Source: Caldifarciminota bacterium (GTDB lineage: Bacteria; Hydrothermota; Tepidihabitantia; B3-TA06). Taken from it: a DNA stretch of 48,466 bases. The DNA lies in contig JAFGSK010000060.1 in the NCBI GenBank assembly GCA_016934635.1, forward strand, positions 1-48,466, given 5' to 3'. The position numbers were made by a program, and so were the translations under genes. Positions 1-7,490 of the stretch are shown here, piece after piece (positions within the stretch are counted from its first letter, which is position 1; each line of letters opens with the position of its first letter). The notes below the pieces were generated by a model. That model was not told the DNA's origin, made no database searches, and saw only the letters and a program-made list of their open reading frames with translations.

Positions 1-218
1 TAATTACAGGTTTGCACCGGACTGATCCGGAGTCTACCTTTCCACCCCACATGAATGCTTCACATTCATGTGGGGACCCAGTAAGGATTTCAGGTCGGAA
101 TGAGATTCCAAACTGACGGGGGGTTTTAAAAGAATGAAGTTGATTTGGGATGAGCGAAGCGAGCTACCATTACACTATCTTTCTACTCAATCCGCCCTGT
201 CCGGTAAGGTCTGAAGCA
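1..218. other. Gene-free leader with three hairpins upstream of purQ
   Basis: No gene is visible. Three inverted repeats follow each other: CCGGA/TCCGG (17-30), a 13-bp perfect stem CCCCACATGAATG with a 5-nt loop (45-75), and GGAAT/ATTCC with a 3-nt loop (97-109). The long stem is followed by ACCC, so on the minus strand it reads GGGTCCCC, then a hairpin ending in GGGG. That layout recurs elsewhere in the window. No T-run follows, so a classical terminator is not supported. Confidence 0.6.
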
Positions 219-246
219 TTGACAATTTTTTATTGATGGGTAGACT
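219..246 (+). promoter_or_regulatory. Promoter of purQ
   Basis: TTGACA (219-224), 16-nt spacer, TAGACT (241-246). The -10 box ends 5 nt before the GTG start at 252, which predicts a transcript starting at the start codon. The spacer matches 19 other promoters in the window. Confidence 0.6.
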
Positions 247-251
247 TTCTC

Positions 252-1046
252 GTGGATGCCCTGAACATAAAAGTCATCGTTCTTTCAGGACCCGGCACGA
301 ACTGCGACCGCGAAACCCTTTTTGCCTTTCAGTATCTCGGGACGCAAGCCGATGAGGAAACATTAAGGGTGCTTTCCAAACATACCGAGAAGCTGCATGC
401 GTATCATATCCTGGTTCTTCCAGGTGGTTTCACCTACGGCGACTACGCAGGGGCCGGGAATATCTTTGCGGTGGAGTTCAGTCATAGTTTGGGCAATGAG
501 ATCAAAACCTTCCTTGCCGAAGGTAAATTTATCTTAGGCATCTGCAACGGTTTCCAGGTTTTAGTTAAGAGCGGCCTCTTGCCCGCATTTGACCATCCTT
601 TCGAGGCTCCTTCAGTTACCCTTGAGGCTAACACCTCGTTGCGCTTCGAGGATCGCTGGATACATCTTAAGACAGAGAACAAGAACTTCTGGACTAAAGG
701 ATTACCAGGAATCATAATCCTGCCCGTTGCCCATGCCGAGGGTCGCTTTGTTACCCGTGACAAGAAGGCGCTTCGCAGAATACAGACCGAAGGACACGTG
801 TTGTTTTCCTACTCGACTCCTGACGGAGGGCAACCCAAGTATCCGGACGACCCGAACGGATCTGAGGACCACATCGCCGCTATCACCGATTCGACAGGTC
901 AGGTAATGGGCATGATGCCTCATCCTGAGAGGTTCGTGCTTCCACAACAACATCCTTCACACACCCGTAGTGAATTTAAGGGAGAGCCTCACGGCTACCT
1001 GCTTCTGGCCAACCTGGTTAATGAAGCCCGAAAGCGATTCGGTTAA
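252..1046 (+). CDS. purQ: Phosphoribosylformylglycinamidine synthase, glutaminase subunit PurQ
   Basis: This is the class I glutamine amidotransferase subunit of FGAM synthase. It hydrolyses glutamine and passes ammonia to PurL in step four of purine synthesis, in the cytoplasm. Visible hallmarks are the N-terminal SGPGTNCDRE (PurQ-type PGxNCD motif), LPGGFTYGDYAGAG, the nucleophile elbow GICNGFQ with Cys98, and the His224/Glu226 pair in MMPHPERF. At 264 residues it is longer than short Bacillus-type PurQ (about 227) because of internal insertions. The start is GTG with no Shine-Dalgarno sequence, and the promoter -10 box ends 5 nt upstream, so the mRNA is probably leaderless. No purL or purS is in the window, and the gene stands alone on its strand before the LRR gene. 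Function is very secure; the exact start is less so. Confidence 0.95.
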   Translation: MDALNIKVIVLSGPGTNCDRETLFAFQYLGTQADEETLRVLSKHTEKLHAYHILVLPGGFTYGDYAGAGNIFAVEFSHSLGNEIKTFLAEGKFILGICNGFQVLVKSGLLPAFDHPFEAPSVTLEANTSLRFEDRWIHLKTENKNFWTKGLPGIIILPVAHAEGRFVTRDKKALRRIQTEGHVLFSYSTPDGGQPKYPDDPNGSEDHIAAITDSTGQVMGMMPHPERFVLPQQHPSHTRSEFKGEPHGYLLLANLVNEARKRFG

Positions 1047-1128
1047 AGGTTTAGCTGTAAAACTTAAAAGGCGCCGGTAAGACTTCAAGGATGAGGAATA
1101 GCCGTAATGCGGTGAAATATGTCTGGAC

Positions 1129-1156
1129 TTGACATCTATCCATATTTAATTAGTAT
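1129..1156 (+). promoter_or_regulatory. Promoter of the first LRR gene
   Basis: TTGACA (1129-1134), 16-nt spacer, TAGTAT (1151-1156), about 30 nt before the ATG at 1186, which has an AAGGAGG ribosome site. Confidence 0.65.
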
Positions 1157-1185
1157 AACCTTGTGTTTACATCAAGGAGGAATCC

Positions 1186-1926
1186 ATGAAGACGTTCTCA
1201 AAAGTAATAATGATGGCTCTTGTTTTACCTCTGTTGGTCTCAGCGGCGATGCTGACCATCAGGAGGTCGGGACGAGAGGATGTTGAGGTAGACGTAACCG
1301 GCTGGATAAGGGGAGAAGATTTCCTAAATCTCAACAGCATGTACCTGTATCCCTGGAACGGAGAGACGGTTATCGAATACACGGTTGAAAGCGGACTCGG
1401 TGATCTGCAGATCGACGGTAAGATGATGGGATTGATGCTGTTCAACGAATACACCATGGCCGAGCCGCAAGACACTGCCGACATCATTACCGTTAACGTA
1501 ACTGCCGACTACCTGGATGAACTTGAGAATTTTCCCAACCTTATCGCGGCTACTGTGATGTTCATGAACGAGAAGGTCGACTTCTCTGTTAACCTTGGCA
1601 AGCTTACCGGGCTGCGTGCCCTGGAGTTTAACCAGTGCACGGTGGTTGATGACACCTCGCTTGAACAACTTGAGGACTTGAAGGAACTGCGATACCTCAA
1701 TCTGGTTTTTACCAAGGTTTCGGATGAAGGTCTTAAAACGGTTGGTCAATTCAGAGAGCTTCGTGAGCTTTGGCTTACAGGCACACAGATAACCGACCAG
1801 GGGATCAAGCATCTTTCCGGCTTGAAGAACCTTCGAGAATTGTGGTTAAACCAGACCGGCGTATCCGAGGAGGCGGTGACCAAGCTGCAAATGGCGCTGC
1901 CCGACTGCTGGATCGTGTACGAATAA
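1186..1926 (+). CDS. Secreted leucine-rich-repeat protein
   Basis: A 246-residue protein of unknown function. It begins with a signal peptide (MKTFSKVIMMALVLPLLVSA), has an N-terminal non-repeat region (about 25-130), and ends with ribonuclease-inhibitor-like leucine-rich repeats of about 24 residues, for example LKELRYLNLVFTKVSDEGL and LRELWLTGTQITDQGIKHL. It is paralogous over its whole length to the 419-residue LRR protein at 27357-28616: both have a VDVTGW / LDVSGW motif near the N-terminus and end in KALPGC / MALPDC. The start is fixed by AAGGAGG six bases upstream. A HEAT gene follows 46 nt downstream on the same strand, as also happens near the second LRR gene. A periplasmic or surface scaffold role is inferred from the repeats only. 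Confidence 0.85.
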   Translation: MKTFSKVIMMALVLPLLVSAAMLTIRRSGREDVEVDVTGWIRGEDFLNLNSMYLYPWNGETVIEYTVESGLGDLQIDGKMMGLMLFNEYTMAEPQDTADIITVNVTADYLDELENFPNLIAATVMFMNEKVDFSVNLGKLTGLRALEFNQCTVVDDTSLEQLEDLKELRYLNLVFTKVSDEGLKTVGQFRELRELWLTGTQITDQGIKHLSGLKNLRELWLNQTGVSEEAVTKLQMALPDCWIVYE

Positions 1927-1972
1927 AGATTAGCCGTCGCGAAGAAACCCAGGCACCGGTTCAAGAGGAATC

Positions 1973-2071
1973 TTGAAAAGGTTCACGCCGATTCTCCTTT
2001 TGGGAACTATCGGAACAGTTTCGGCGCTCTATTCCCAGACCAGTGAAGTGCAGCAGCAGATAAAACAGTAA
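1973..2071 (+). pseudogene. Signal-peptide fragment of the interrupted HEAT gene
   Basis: A TTG-initiated reading frame with a good ribosome site (AAGAGGAA) encodes 32 residues that look like a cleavable signal peptide (KRFTPILLLGTIGTVSALYS). It ends at TAA 2069-2071. The same frame continues without another stop through 2117-3100, the HEAT domain. Position 1973 to 2117 is 144 nt, exactly 48 codons. This is best read as the first exon-like part of one gene split by a nonsense codon; recoding or sequencing error are alternatives. Confidence 0.6.
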
Positions 2072-2116
2072 AAATCAGCAGAGTGGTCGATTTCAAAGGT
2101 ATTCATTATTGACAGC

Positions 2117-3100
2117 TTGAGAGTATTGAACGACACCGCAGCCGTGGAACCGCTAATCGAAGAACTTTCCGATACCAACGCCGGGGTTCGCGGAGCGGCG
2201 GCTTGGGCGCTGGGCAGTATCGGAGATAAAAGGGCGGTTAACCCTCTTATCGGGATGCTTTCGGATTCCAGTACTTTTGTACGTAAAAACGCAATCTACT
2301 CCCTGAGAATAATTGGTGATGAACGGGCTGCAGCACATATTATCGCTGCGTTTGCCGACACGAAAGGCAATGTTCGCGAAGGTGCATCCATGAGTATGTC
2401 AGCGTTTCTTTTGAGGGATTTTGATTCTTGTAACAACATCGATTTTACAGTAAGACCTGAGTTGTCTGCGGTGATGATGCAGTTTAAGAATACGCAGTGC
2501 GTTGACATCCTTGTAAACGCCATGAACGACGAGCGGGAATGGGTAAGGCAGTCAGCCGCGTTGGGACTGGGTGAGATCAGGGATACGAGTGCAATCCACT
2601 GCCTTTTTTCCCATCTTGCCGACAGTAATGAAAACGTCCGGTTGCACTGTGCGATTGCCCTGGCCAAGATGGGTGACGAACGAGTGGCCGATACCTTGGT
2701 TCACATGATATACGGTGTTTTCCCGGTGTTGTCAGTTTTTCCGGCAACCGGTTTAACCTATTTCGGAAAGCAGGGTTATAACCGTCTTTTTGACGAGCTT
2801 GAGGCGGATACTTTCTTTACCCTAAGTCAAAGACACGGTATTTACTTAGCCCTTAAGGCAATGCCTGATCCATGTTCTTTCCTGCCAATGCTCGAAGAAC
2901 TAGAACGCCTTAACAGAATACTTAAGAAATACGAAGGTTTGGGCGATTACGATTCAATATCCAGCAGAGATGAAACAAAAAGGGCTATGGACATACCGAT
3001 ATCTATACTCGTCAAGATCACCGGCCAAGACTTCGGCACCGACGTCGAAGCATGGCGCCGCTGGTGGCGGAAGAATAAGAAGAATTACTTAAGAAAATAA
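2117..3100 (+). CDS. HEAT-repeat protein (body of a gene split by an in-frame stop)
   Basis: 327 residues from a weak TTG that has no ribosome site. The first half holds PBS-lyase-type HEAT repeats of about 31 residues (AVEPLIEELSDTNAGVRGAAAWALGSIGDKR and two or more further units around 130-190). The C-terminal 130 residues have no obvious repeats and end in a basic WRRWWRKNKKNYLRK tail. The frame is open backwards to the TAA at 2069-2071 and, beyond it, to a signal peptide at 1973. The true product was therefore probably a secreted 375-residue HEAT protein. The gene ends 6 nt from the convergent E2 gene. It is related to the HEAT proteins at 6676, 7491 and 27166 in this window. Function unknown; HEAT arrays usually bind proteins. 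Confidence 0.75.
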   Translation: MRVLNDTAAVEPLIEELSDTNAGVRGAAAWALGSIGDKRAVNPLIGMLSDSSTFVRKNAIYSLRIIGDERAAAHIIAAFADTKGNVREGASMSMSAFLLRDFDSCNNIDFTVRPELSAVMMQFKNTQCVDILVNAMNDEREWVRQSAALGLGEIRDTSAIHCLFSHLADSNENVRLHCAIALAKMGDERVADTLVHMIYGVFPVLSVFPATGLTYFGKQGYNRLFDELEADTFFTLSQRHGIYLALKAMPDPCSFLPMLEELERLNRILKKYEGLGDYDSISSRDETKRAMDIPISILVKITGQDFGTDVEAWRRWWRKNKKNYLRK

Positions 3101-3106
3101 GCCTGC

Positions 3107-4414
3107 TTACCCCTCTTCCCAGAACAGCAGAGCCGGTGTCTCAAGCCTGCGTATCATTTCCGATGTGAAAAGGGAAGCAACGGCGCCGTCGAATATCCGA
3201 TGGTCGAATGCCATCGAGAGGTTAACAACGTGCCGAATCTCTATCCTGTCGTCGCGTACGACAGGTTTCTTCGTGATGCTCTGTATCCCTAGCGTCGCCG
3301 CGTTTGGGTGATTGATTATCGGAAATGAGATTTGCCCGCTCAAAGACCCGATGTTGGTTATGGAGAAGGTCGAGCCTTGAACGTCGTCGAGTTCGAGCTT
3401 GCCCGAACGAGCCTTTTCTGTAAGTTCCCTGATCTCCCTTGCGAGCTGCCAGATGTCCTTTTTTTCAGCGTCCTTTATTACGGGAACCACCAGGCCGTCG
3501 TCGGTTGCGGTGGCTATCCCGATGTTGTAGTACTTCTTTATTACTATCTCCTCAGCTTCATCGTCCAGCGATGAGTTGACGACAGGATAGGCCTTGAGTG
3601 CGGCTACGGCCGCCTTGATGAAGAACGGTAGATATGTCAGCTTTACGCCTTTCTCCTCGGCCTTGAGCTTTTCGGTCTCCCTGAGTTCGACGAGGTCCGT
3701 CACATCGGCTGAATCCACGTGAAGGGTAGCTACAGTCGTCTGCCGCGACTTAATCATCTGCTTCGCCACGGTGCGCCGGATTCCTTTGAAAGGTATCCTT
3801 TCTTCTTCCCCTGCGGGTTCGGACGGTACAGGTTCATCCTCGGGTGGAGGGACAGGTTCAGGCGTCTGTGGAGTGGGTGGTGGTTCGGGTTCTGCGGGAG
3901 TCTTCGGTTCGGTAGGCGGAGGCCATGTCGGGGCATCGACTGCAGGTACCGCCGGGGTTTCCGCGGTGAAGTTTTCAAGATCAGCGTCGGTAATGCGGCC
4001 TCGAGGACCTGAGCCTTTAACCCGGTCTAAATCGATGCCCATCTCGCGCGCCCTGCGTCTGACCGCAGGTGTGGCAAGGGGCTTGGCTCCTTTTGATTCT
4101 TCTTGAGATTTTGGTTCAGAGGACTCCGTTTCATCCGCTTCCTCGGCAGTTGTTACTTTCTCTCTAAGATCCTCACCTTCCGTACCAAAGACGGCCAGGA
4201 TCTCTCCAACCTTGGCGTTCTTGCCTTCGGGGACCACTATCTTCTCCAGTATACCCTCTATAGGTGATGGAATCTCGACGTTTACCTTGTCGGTCAGCAC
4301 TTCGAGCAGGGGTTGATCCTTTTTTACGAAATCCCCTTCCTTGACGAACCATTTGCCTACCTCGCCTTCCACAACGCTTTCGGCTACCATCGGCATCTTG
4401 AATTCTTTTCTCAC
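3107..4414 (-). CDS. 2-oxoacid dehydrogenase E2, dihydrolipoamide acyltransferase
   Basis: This is the core subunit of a 2-oxoacid dehydrogenase complex, moving the acyl group from lipoamide to CoA. Domain order: one lipoyl domain (residues about 1-78, lipoyl-lysine Lys43 in TDKVNVEIPSP), an acidic linker, a peripheral subunit-binding domain (ATPAVRRRAREMGIDLDRVKG and GPRGRITDADL, about 113-150), a long Pro/Glu-rich linker, and a catalytic domain ending with the DHRIFDGA motif (His and Asp of the active site). The 435-residue length is normal for a one-lipoyl E2. GTG start, with GGAGGG just upstream. It is the last gene of the E1 alpha-E1 beta-E2 operon, 12 nt after E1 beta. No E3 gene is nearby, so lipoamide dehydrogenase must be elsewhere. 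Substrate is probably branched-chain 2-oxoacids, judged from E1 alpha; pyruvate is the alternative. Confidence 0.93.
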   Translation of the reverse strand: MRKEFKMPMVAESVVEGEVGKWFVKEGDFVKKDQPLLEVLTDKVNVEIPSPIEGILEKIVVPEGKNAKVGEILAVFGTEGEDLREKVTTAEEADETESSEPKSQEESKGAKPLATPAVRRRAREMGIDLDRVKGSGPRGRITDADLENFTAETPAVPAVDAPTWPPPTEPKTPAEPEPPPTPQTPEPVPPPEDEPVPSEPAGEEERIPFKGIRRTVAKQMIKSRQTTVATLHVDSADVTDLVELRETEKLKAEEKGVKLTYLPFFIKAAVAALKAYPVVNSSLDDEAEEIVIKKYYNIGIATATDDGLVVPVIKDAEKKDIWQLAREIRELTEKARSGKLELDDVQGSTFSITNIGSLSGQISFPIINHPNAATLGIQSITKKPVVRDDRIEIRHVVNLSMAFDHRIFDGAVASLFTSEMIRRLETPALLFWEEG

Positions 4415-4426
4415 GAATCCCTCCGG

Positions 4427-5401
4427 TTAAAAGGTTGCCACTTTCTTTATCGCCTCGAAAACCCGTGAGCTGTCAGGCAGGTACAAGTTGTCAAGGGCAT
4501 AGGGATACGGTGTATCGAAGCCTGTAACCCGAAGAACAGGGGATGCAAGATACTCTACCGCTTCCTCGGCCACCAGGGCCGAGATCTCCGAAGCCATGGA
4601 GGCGATCGAAGGAGCCTCGACCACCACTACCAGCCGACCTGTTTTGCGGACAGAGGCAAGGATAGCATCCGCATCGTAAGGGACGATAGTCCGCAGGTCA
4701 ATGACTTCAACCGAGACGCCCTCCTGGGCTGCTTTCCCCGCTGCATCCACTGCGGTGTGAAGCATCGCGCCGTAAGCGACAACAGTAACATCATTTCCTT
4801 CTTTTACGAGCTTCGCCTTTCCAATCTCAACTGTATAGGTTTCTTTTGGCACCTCGCCTTTCACCGAACGGTAAAGCTTCTTGGGCTCTAAAAACATGAC
4901 CGGATCAGGGTCCCTGATGGCTGCGATGAGTAACCCCTTGGCATCGTATGGATTGGAAGGTATTACTACCTTGAGACCCGGGGTGTGAGCGAAATAGGCC
5001 TCAGGACTCTGGGAGTGGTAATGTCCGCCGCGGATGCCTCCGCCCGACGGGGTACGAATGACCATGGGCAGGCTGTACTGACCTGCCGAGCGGTAGCGGA
5101 ACTTGGCGATCTCTGTAACCACCATGTCGTAGGCAGGGTAGATGAAATCAACGAACTGTATCTCAGGCACCGGGATGTAGCCGTTTATGGCAAGCCCTAC
5201 CGCCATTCCAAGGATACCCGCCTCGGCCAGAGGCGTGTCGAAAACCCTGCGCTCACCGAACTCCTCCTGAAGTCCCTTGGTTGCCAAGAAAACCCCTCCG
5301 GATTTTCCTACGTCTTCACCGAATACGAGGATCCTGTCATTTTCCCGCATCTCTTCTGCAAGTCCTTGATTGATCGCCGCAAGCATGTTTAGTTCAGCCA
5401 T
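4427..5401 (-). CDS. 2-oxoacid dehydrogenase E1 beta subunit
   Basis: 324 residues, the usual size for the beta subunit of heterotetrameric thiamine-diphosphate E1. Conserved stretches are FGEDVGKSGGVFLATKGL, RVFDTPLAEAGILGMAVG, PVPEIQFVDFIYPAYD, PSGGGIRGGHYHSQSPEAYFAH and the C-terminal transketolase domain with VEVIDLRTIVPYDADAI and RLVVVVEAP. With E1 alpha it decarboxylates the 2-oxoacid and acylates the lipoyl group of E2. ATG start with AAGGAG. It lies 9 nt after E1 alpha and 12 nt before E2, so one transcript from the promoter at 6545-6572 is likely. Confidence 0.94.
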   Translation of the reverse strand: MAELNMLAAINQGLAEEMRENDRILVFGEDVGKSGGVFLATKGLQEEFGERRVFDTPLAEAGILGMAVGLAINGYIPVPEIQFVDFIYPAYDMVVTEIAKFRYRSAGQYSLPMVIRTPSGGGIRGGHYHSQSPEAYFAHTPGLKVVIPSNPYDAKGLLIAAIRDPDPVMFLEPKKLYRSVKGEVPKETYTVEIGKAKLVKEGNDVTVVAYGAMLHTAVDAAGKAAQEGVSVEVIDLRTIVPYDADAILASVRKTGRLVVVVEAPSIASMASEISALVAEEAVEYLASPVLRVTGFDTPYPYALDNLYLPDSSRVFEAIKKVATF

Positions 5402-5410
5402 AGCTACTCC

Positions 5411-6520
5411 TTAATGATCAGAGGTTGGTGGATATTTTTCTAGATGGGCAAGAAAAAGAGTCTTTTGCCGCTCAAGATGCCGTGTTGTTTCGGCGAACAC
5501 GTCTGAAAACATGGTTTGGGGTTCAGGTATCGACTCCTCCTCTGCCCGAGTGAGCGCTGCCTCGATGTCTTCCTTGATGCGATCATCGGTTTCTTCCTGC
5601 CAAGCCTCACTGTAGTAACCTTTGTGCTTTATGTACCCCAGCAGTCTCTTGATAGGCCCTTTGCGTTTCCACTCTTCAAGCTCGGTATCACTGCGGTATC
5701 GGGAAGCGTCGTCAGATGAGGAGTGAGCCCCCAATCTGTAAGTCATTGCTTCGATTAGAGAGGGCCCTTTCCCTTTACGTCCGCGCTCAACGGTCTTCTT
5801 CGTCGTAAGATATACAGCCATGAAGTCGTTACCGTCCACCTGATAACCGGGGAACTCGTAGCCGCATGCCTCCATGCTTATTGTATGAGCGGCTGCCTGC
5901 AGACGCAGCGGTACAGAGATTGCGTACTGGTTGTTTTCGCAGAAGAAGATCGAGGGGGTGTTGTAAACCCCTGCGAAGTTCATTGCTACGTGAAAGTCGC
6001 CCTGAGAGGTTGCACCTTCACCGAAGTAGACCACTGATACCGCATCTTCGCCTTTCAGCATTGACGCGAACGCCGTACCTACAGCCTGGGGTATCTGGTT
6101 TCCTACGGTACTCGAAGGCGTCACCAGCTTGAGTGAGCGTTTTCCGAAATGATTGGGCATCTGTCGTCCCTTGTTGACGGCACCGGCCTTTCCCATTACC
6201 TCCAGAAAAAACTCGGCAAGGGTGTAACCCCTGGCGAACAATACAGGAACGCTGCGGTGGTACGGGAATATCCAGTCCTGGGATCCGAGCGCCCATACGC
6301 TTGCCGCCTGGGCCGCCTCGTGCCCGGAGGCCTGGGCGTAGAAGAAGCTCTTACCCTGACGTACAAGGTTTGCAGCCTTTTCATCCGCCGCCCTGGATAG
6401 AGCCATAGTGTAGTATAACTTCTTCAAATCCGCTTCGGTGAACGGGTCTTCAAAATCCTTGATCGGGTTACCCTCGTAGTCGAGGTATTGAATTAATTCC
6501 GGGCTGGCACACTCAGCCAT
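5411..6520 (-). CDS. 2-oxoacid dehydrogenase E1 alpha subunit
   Basis: Thiamine-diphosphate-binding subunit of the 2-oxoacid dehydrogenase. The cofactor motif is GEGATSQGDFHVAMNFAGVY (GxG...N). YRLGAHSSSDDASRYRSD is closer to branched-chain 2-oxoacid dehydrogenases (HSxSDDxxxYR) than to Bacillus pyruvate dehydrogenase, so a branched-chain substrate is favoured. The frame is open to 6559, but ATG 6520 (MAECASPEL) has AAGGAGG four bases upstream, and the longer start would lie too near the promoter. It is first gene of the operon with E1 beta and E2. About 369 residues from this start. Confidence 0.93.
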   Translation of the reverse strand: MAECASPELIQYLDYEGNPIKDFEDPFTEADLKKLYYTMALSRAADEKAANLVRQGKSFFYAQASGHEAAQAASVWALGSQDWIFPYHRSVPVLFARGYTLAEFFLEVMGKAGAVNKGRQMPNHFGKRSLKLVTPSSTVGNQIPQAVGTAFASMLKGEDAVSVVYFGEGATSQGDFHVAMNFAGVYNTPSIFFCENNQYAISVPLRLQAAAHTISMEACGYEFPGYQVDGNDFMAVYLTTKKTVERGRKGKGPSLIEAMTYRLGAHSSSDDASRYRSDTELEEWKRKGPIKRLLGYIKHKGYYSEAWQEETDDRIKEDIEAALTRAEEESIPEPQTMFSDVFAETTRHLERQKTLFLAHLEKYPPTSDH

Positions 6521-6544
6521 AATGCCTCCTTGAATTTTCTCATT

Positions 6545-6572
6545 ATCATAGTAATTCACGAGGATTTGTCAA
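6545..6572 (-). promoter_or_regulatory. Promoter of the 2-oxoacid dehydrogenase operon
   Basis: On the minus strand TTGACA (6567-6572), 16-nt spacer, TATGAT (6545-6550), about 25 nt before the E1 alpha start codon. Confidence 0.65.
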
Positions 6573-6675
6573 GGTTGATCGTCATGTTAAATTTTCGGAT
6601 TCAAATAATACATACAACTGGTCGAACGCCAGTTAACCTTCAGACTTCAGGTCTCGTCATACACTGGAGGTCATA

Positions 6676-7434
6676 ATGAAACACATTTCAGACCGAGGTG
6701 TATCTGTGGCTCAAGCACAGTCACACCTGCACATAGAGTCAGCAGTCAAGCTCCTTTTCCTGGCTACGTTAATCGTTCTGCTCATCCTGGGTTTTACCGG
6801 TAAGGCAGGTGAACCTCAGATTTATCAAGACGCTTTTATTTCACTTGGTGTAGCTGAGGCATCCATTGTCCAACATAAATCCCAACCTTCGTCTGTTGCC
6901 GCGATCAACGTAGATTCCCTGATTGGTATGCTTTCCGATTCCTCACCCATGGCCCGCTGGCAGGCGGTCTATGCCCTGTCCGAATCACCAGATCCCCGTG
7001 CGGTAGAACCCCTCATAGACCTTATCGACGATCCTGAACCTGACGTTCGCTGGCGGGTTGTGCGAGGACTGGGTAATTTCAACGATTCGCGGGTTGTTGA
7101 TCCACTGCTTTACTGCCTTTCGGATGATGAGGAGCTGATTCGAGTAGAGGCCGTACGCTCCCTCGGGAAGGTAGGGGATAAACGCGCAGTAAGGATGCTC
7201 TGTCTATTAACACTCGATGAAGACATAGATATTCGAGCCGAGTCAGTTCGAGCCCTCGGCATGATCAAAGACTACTCTTCTGTTTCCTCCCTCGAAGATG
7301 CCCTGGGTGACGAATCGCTCGAAGTCCGGGAAGAAGCCGCCAGGGCTCTGTCCTGGATCACCGGGAAGCTTTACGAGGTGGATGAAGGGGAAGAAGGGTT
7401 ACCGATCGAGGTCAATGTAGCGCAATCACATTGA
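6676..7434 (+). CDS. HEAT-repeat protein with an N-terminal membrane segment
   Basis: 252 residues. Residues about 24-40 (VKLLFLATLIVLLILGF) form a membrane anchor or an uncleaved signal peptide with an unusually long N-terminal tail. From about residue 75 there are five PBS-lyase-type HEAT repeats with 31-residue spacing, each marked by AVEPLIDLIDDPEPDVRWRV-like sequence and a RxLGxxxD motif. The ATG has GGAGG eight bases upstream. It is divergent from the 2-oxoacid dehydrogenase operon. The larger HEAT gene at 7491 starts 56 nt downstream with its own promoter, whose -35 box overlaps this gene's stop codon. Function unknown; a periplasmic protein-binding solenoid is inferred. Confidence 0.82.
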   Translation: MKHISDRGVSVAQAQSHLHIESAVKLLFLATLIVLLILGFTGKAGEPQIYQDAFISLGVAEASIVQHKSQPSSVAAINVDSLIGMLSDSSPMARWQAVYALSESPDPRAVEPLIDLIDDPEPDVRWRVVRGLGNFNDSRVVDPLLYCLSDDEELIRVEAVRSLGKVGDKRAVRMLCLLTLDEDIDIRAESVRALGMIKDYSSVSSLEDALGDESLEVREEAARALSWITGKLYEVDEGEEGLPIEVNVAQSH

Positions 7435-7458
7435 CAAGAAACGGTTTAAGAGTAATCT
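7431..7458 (+). promoter_or_regulatory. Promoter of the large HEAT gene
   Basis: TTGACA (7431-7436), 16-nt spacer, TAATCT (7453-7458). The -35 box overlaps the stop codon of the preceding HEAT gene. Confidence 0.6.
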
Positions 7459-7490
7459 AATTATCTCAAACTTTTCACGAGGAGGATACG

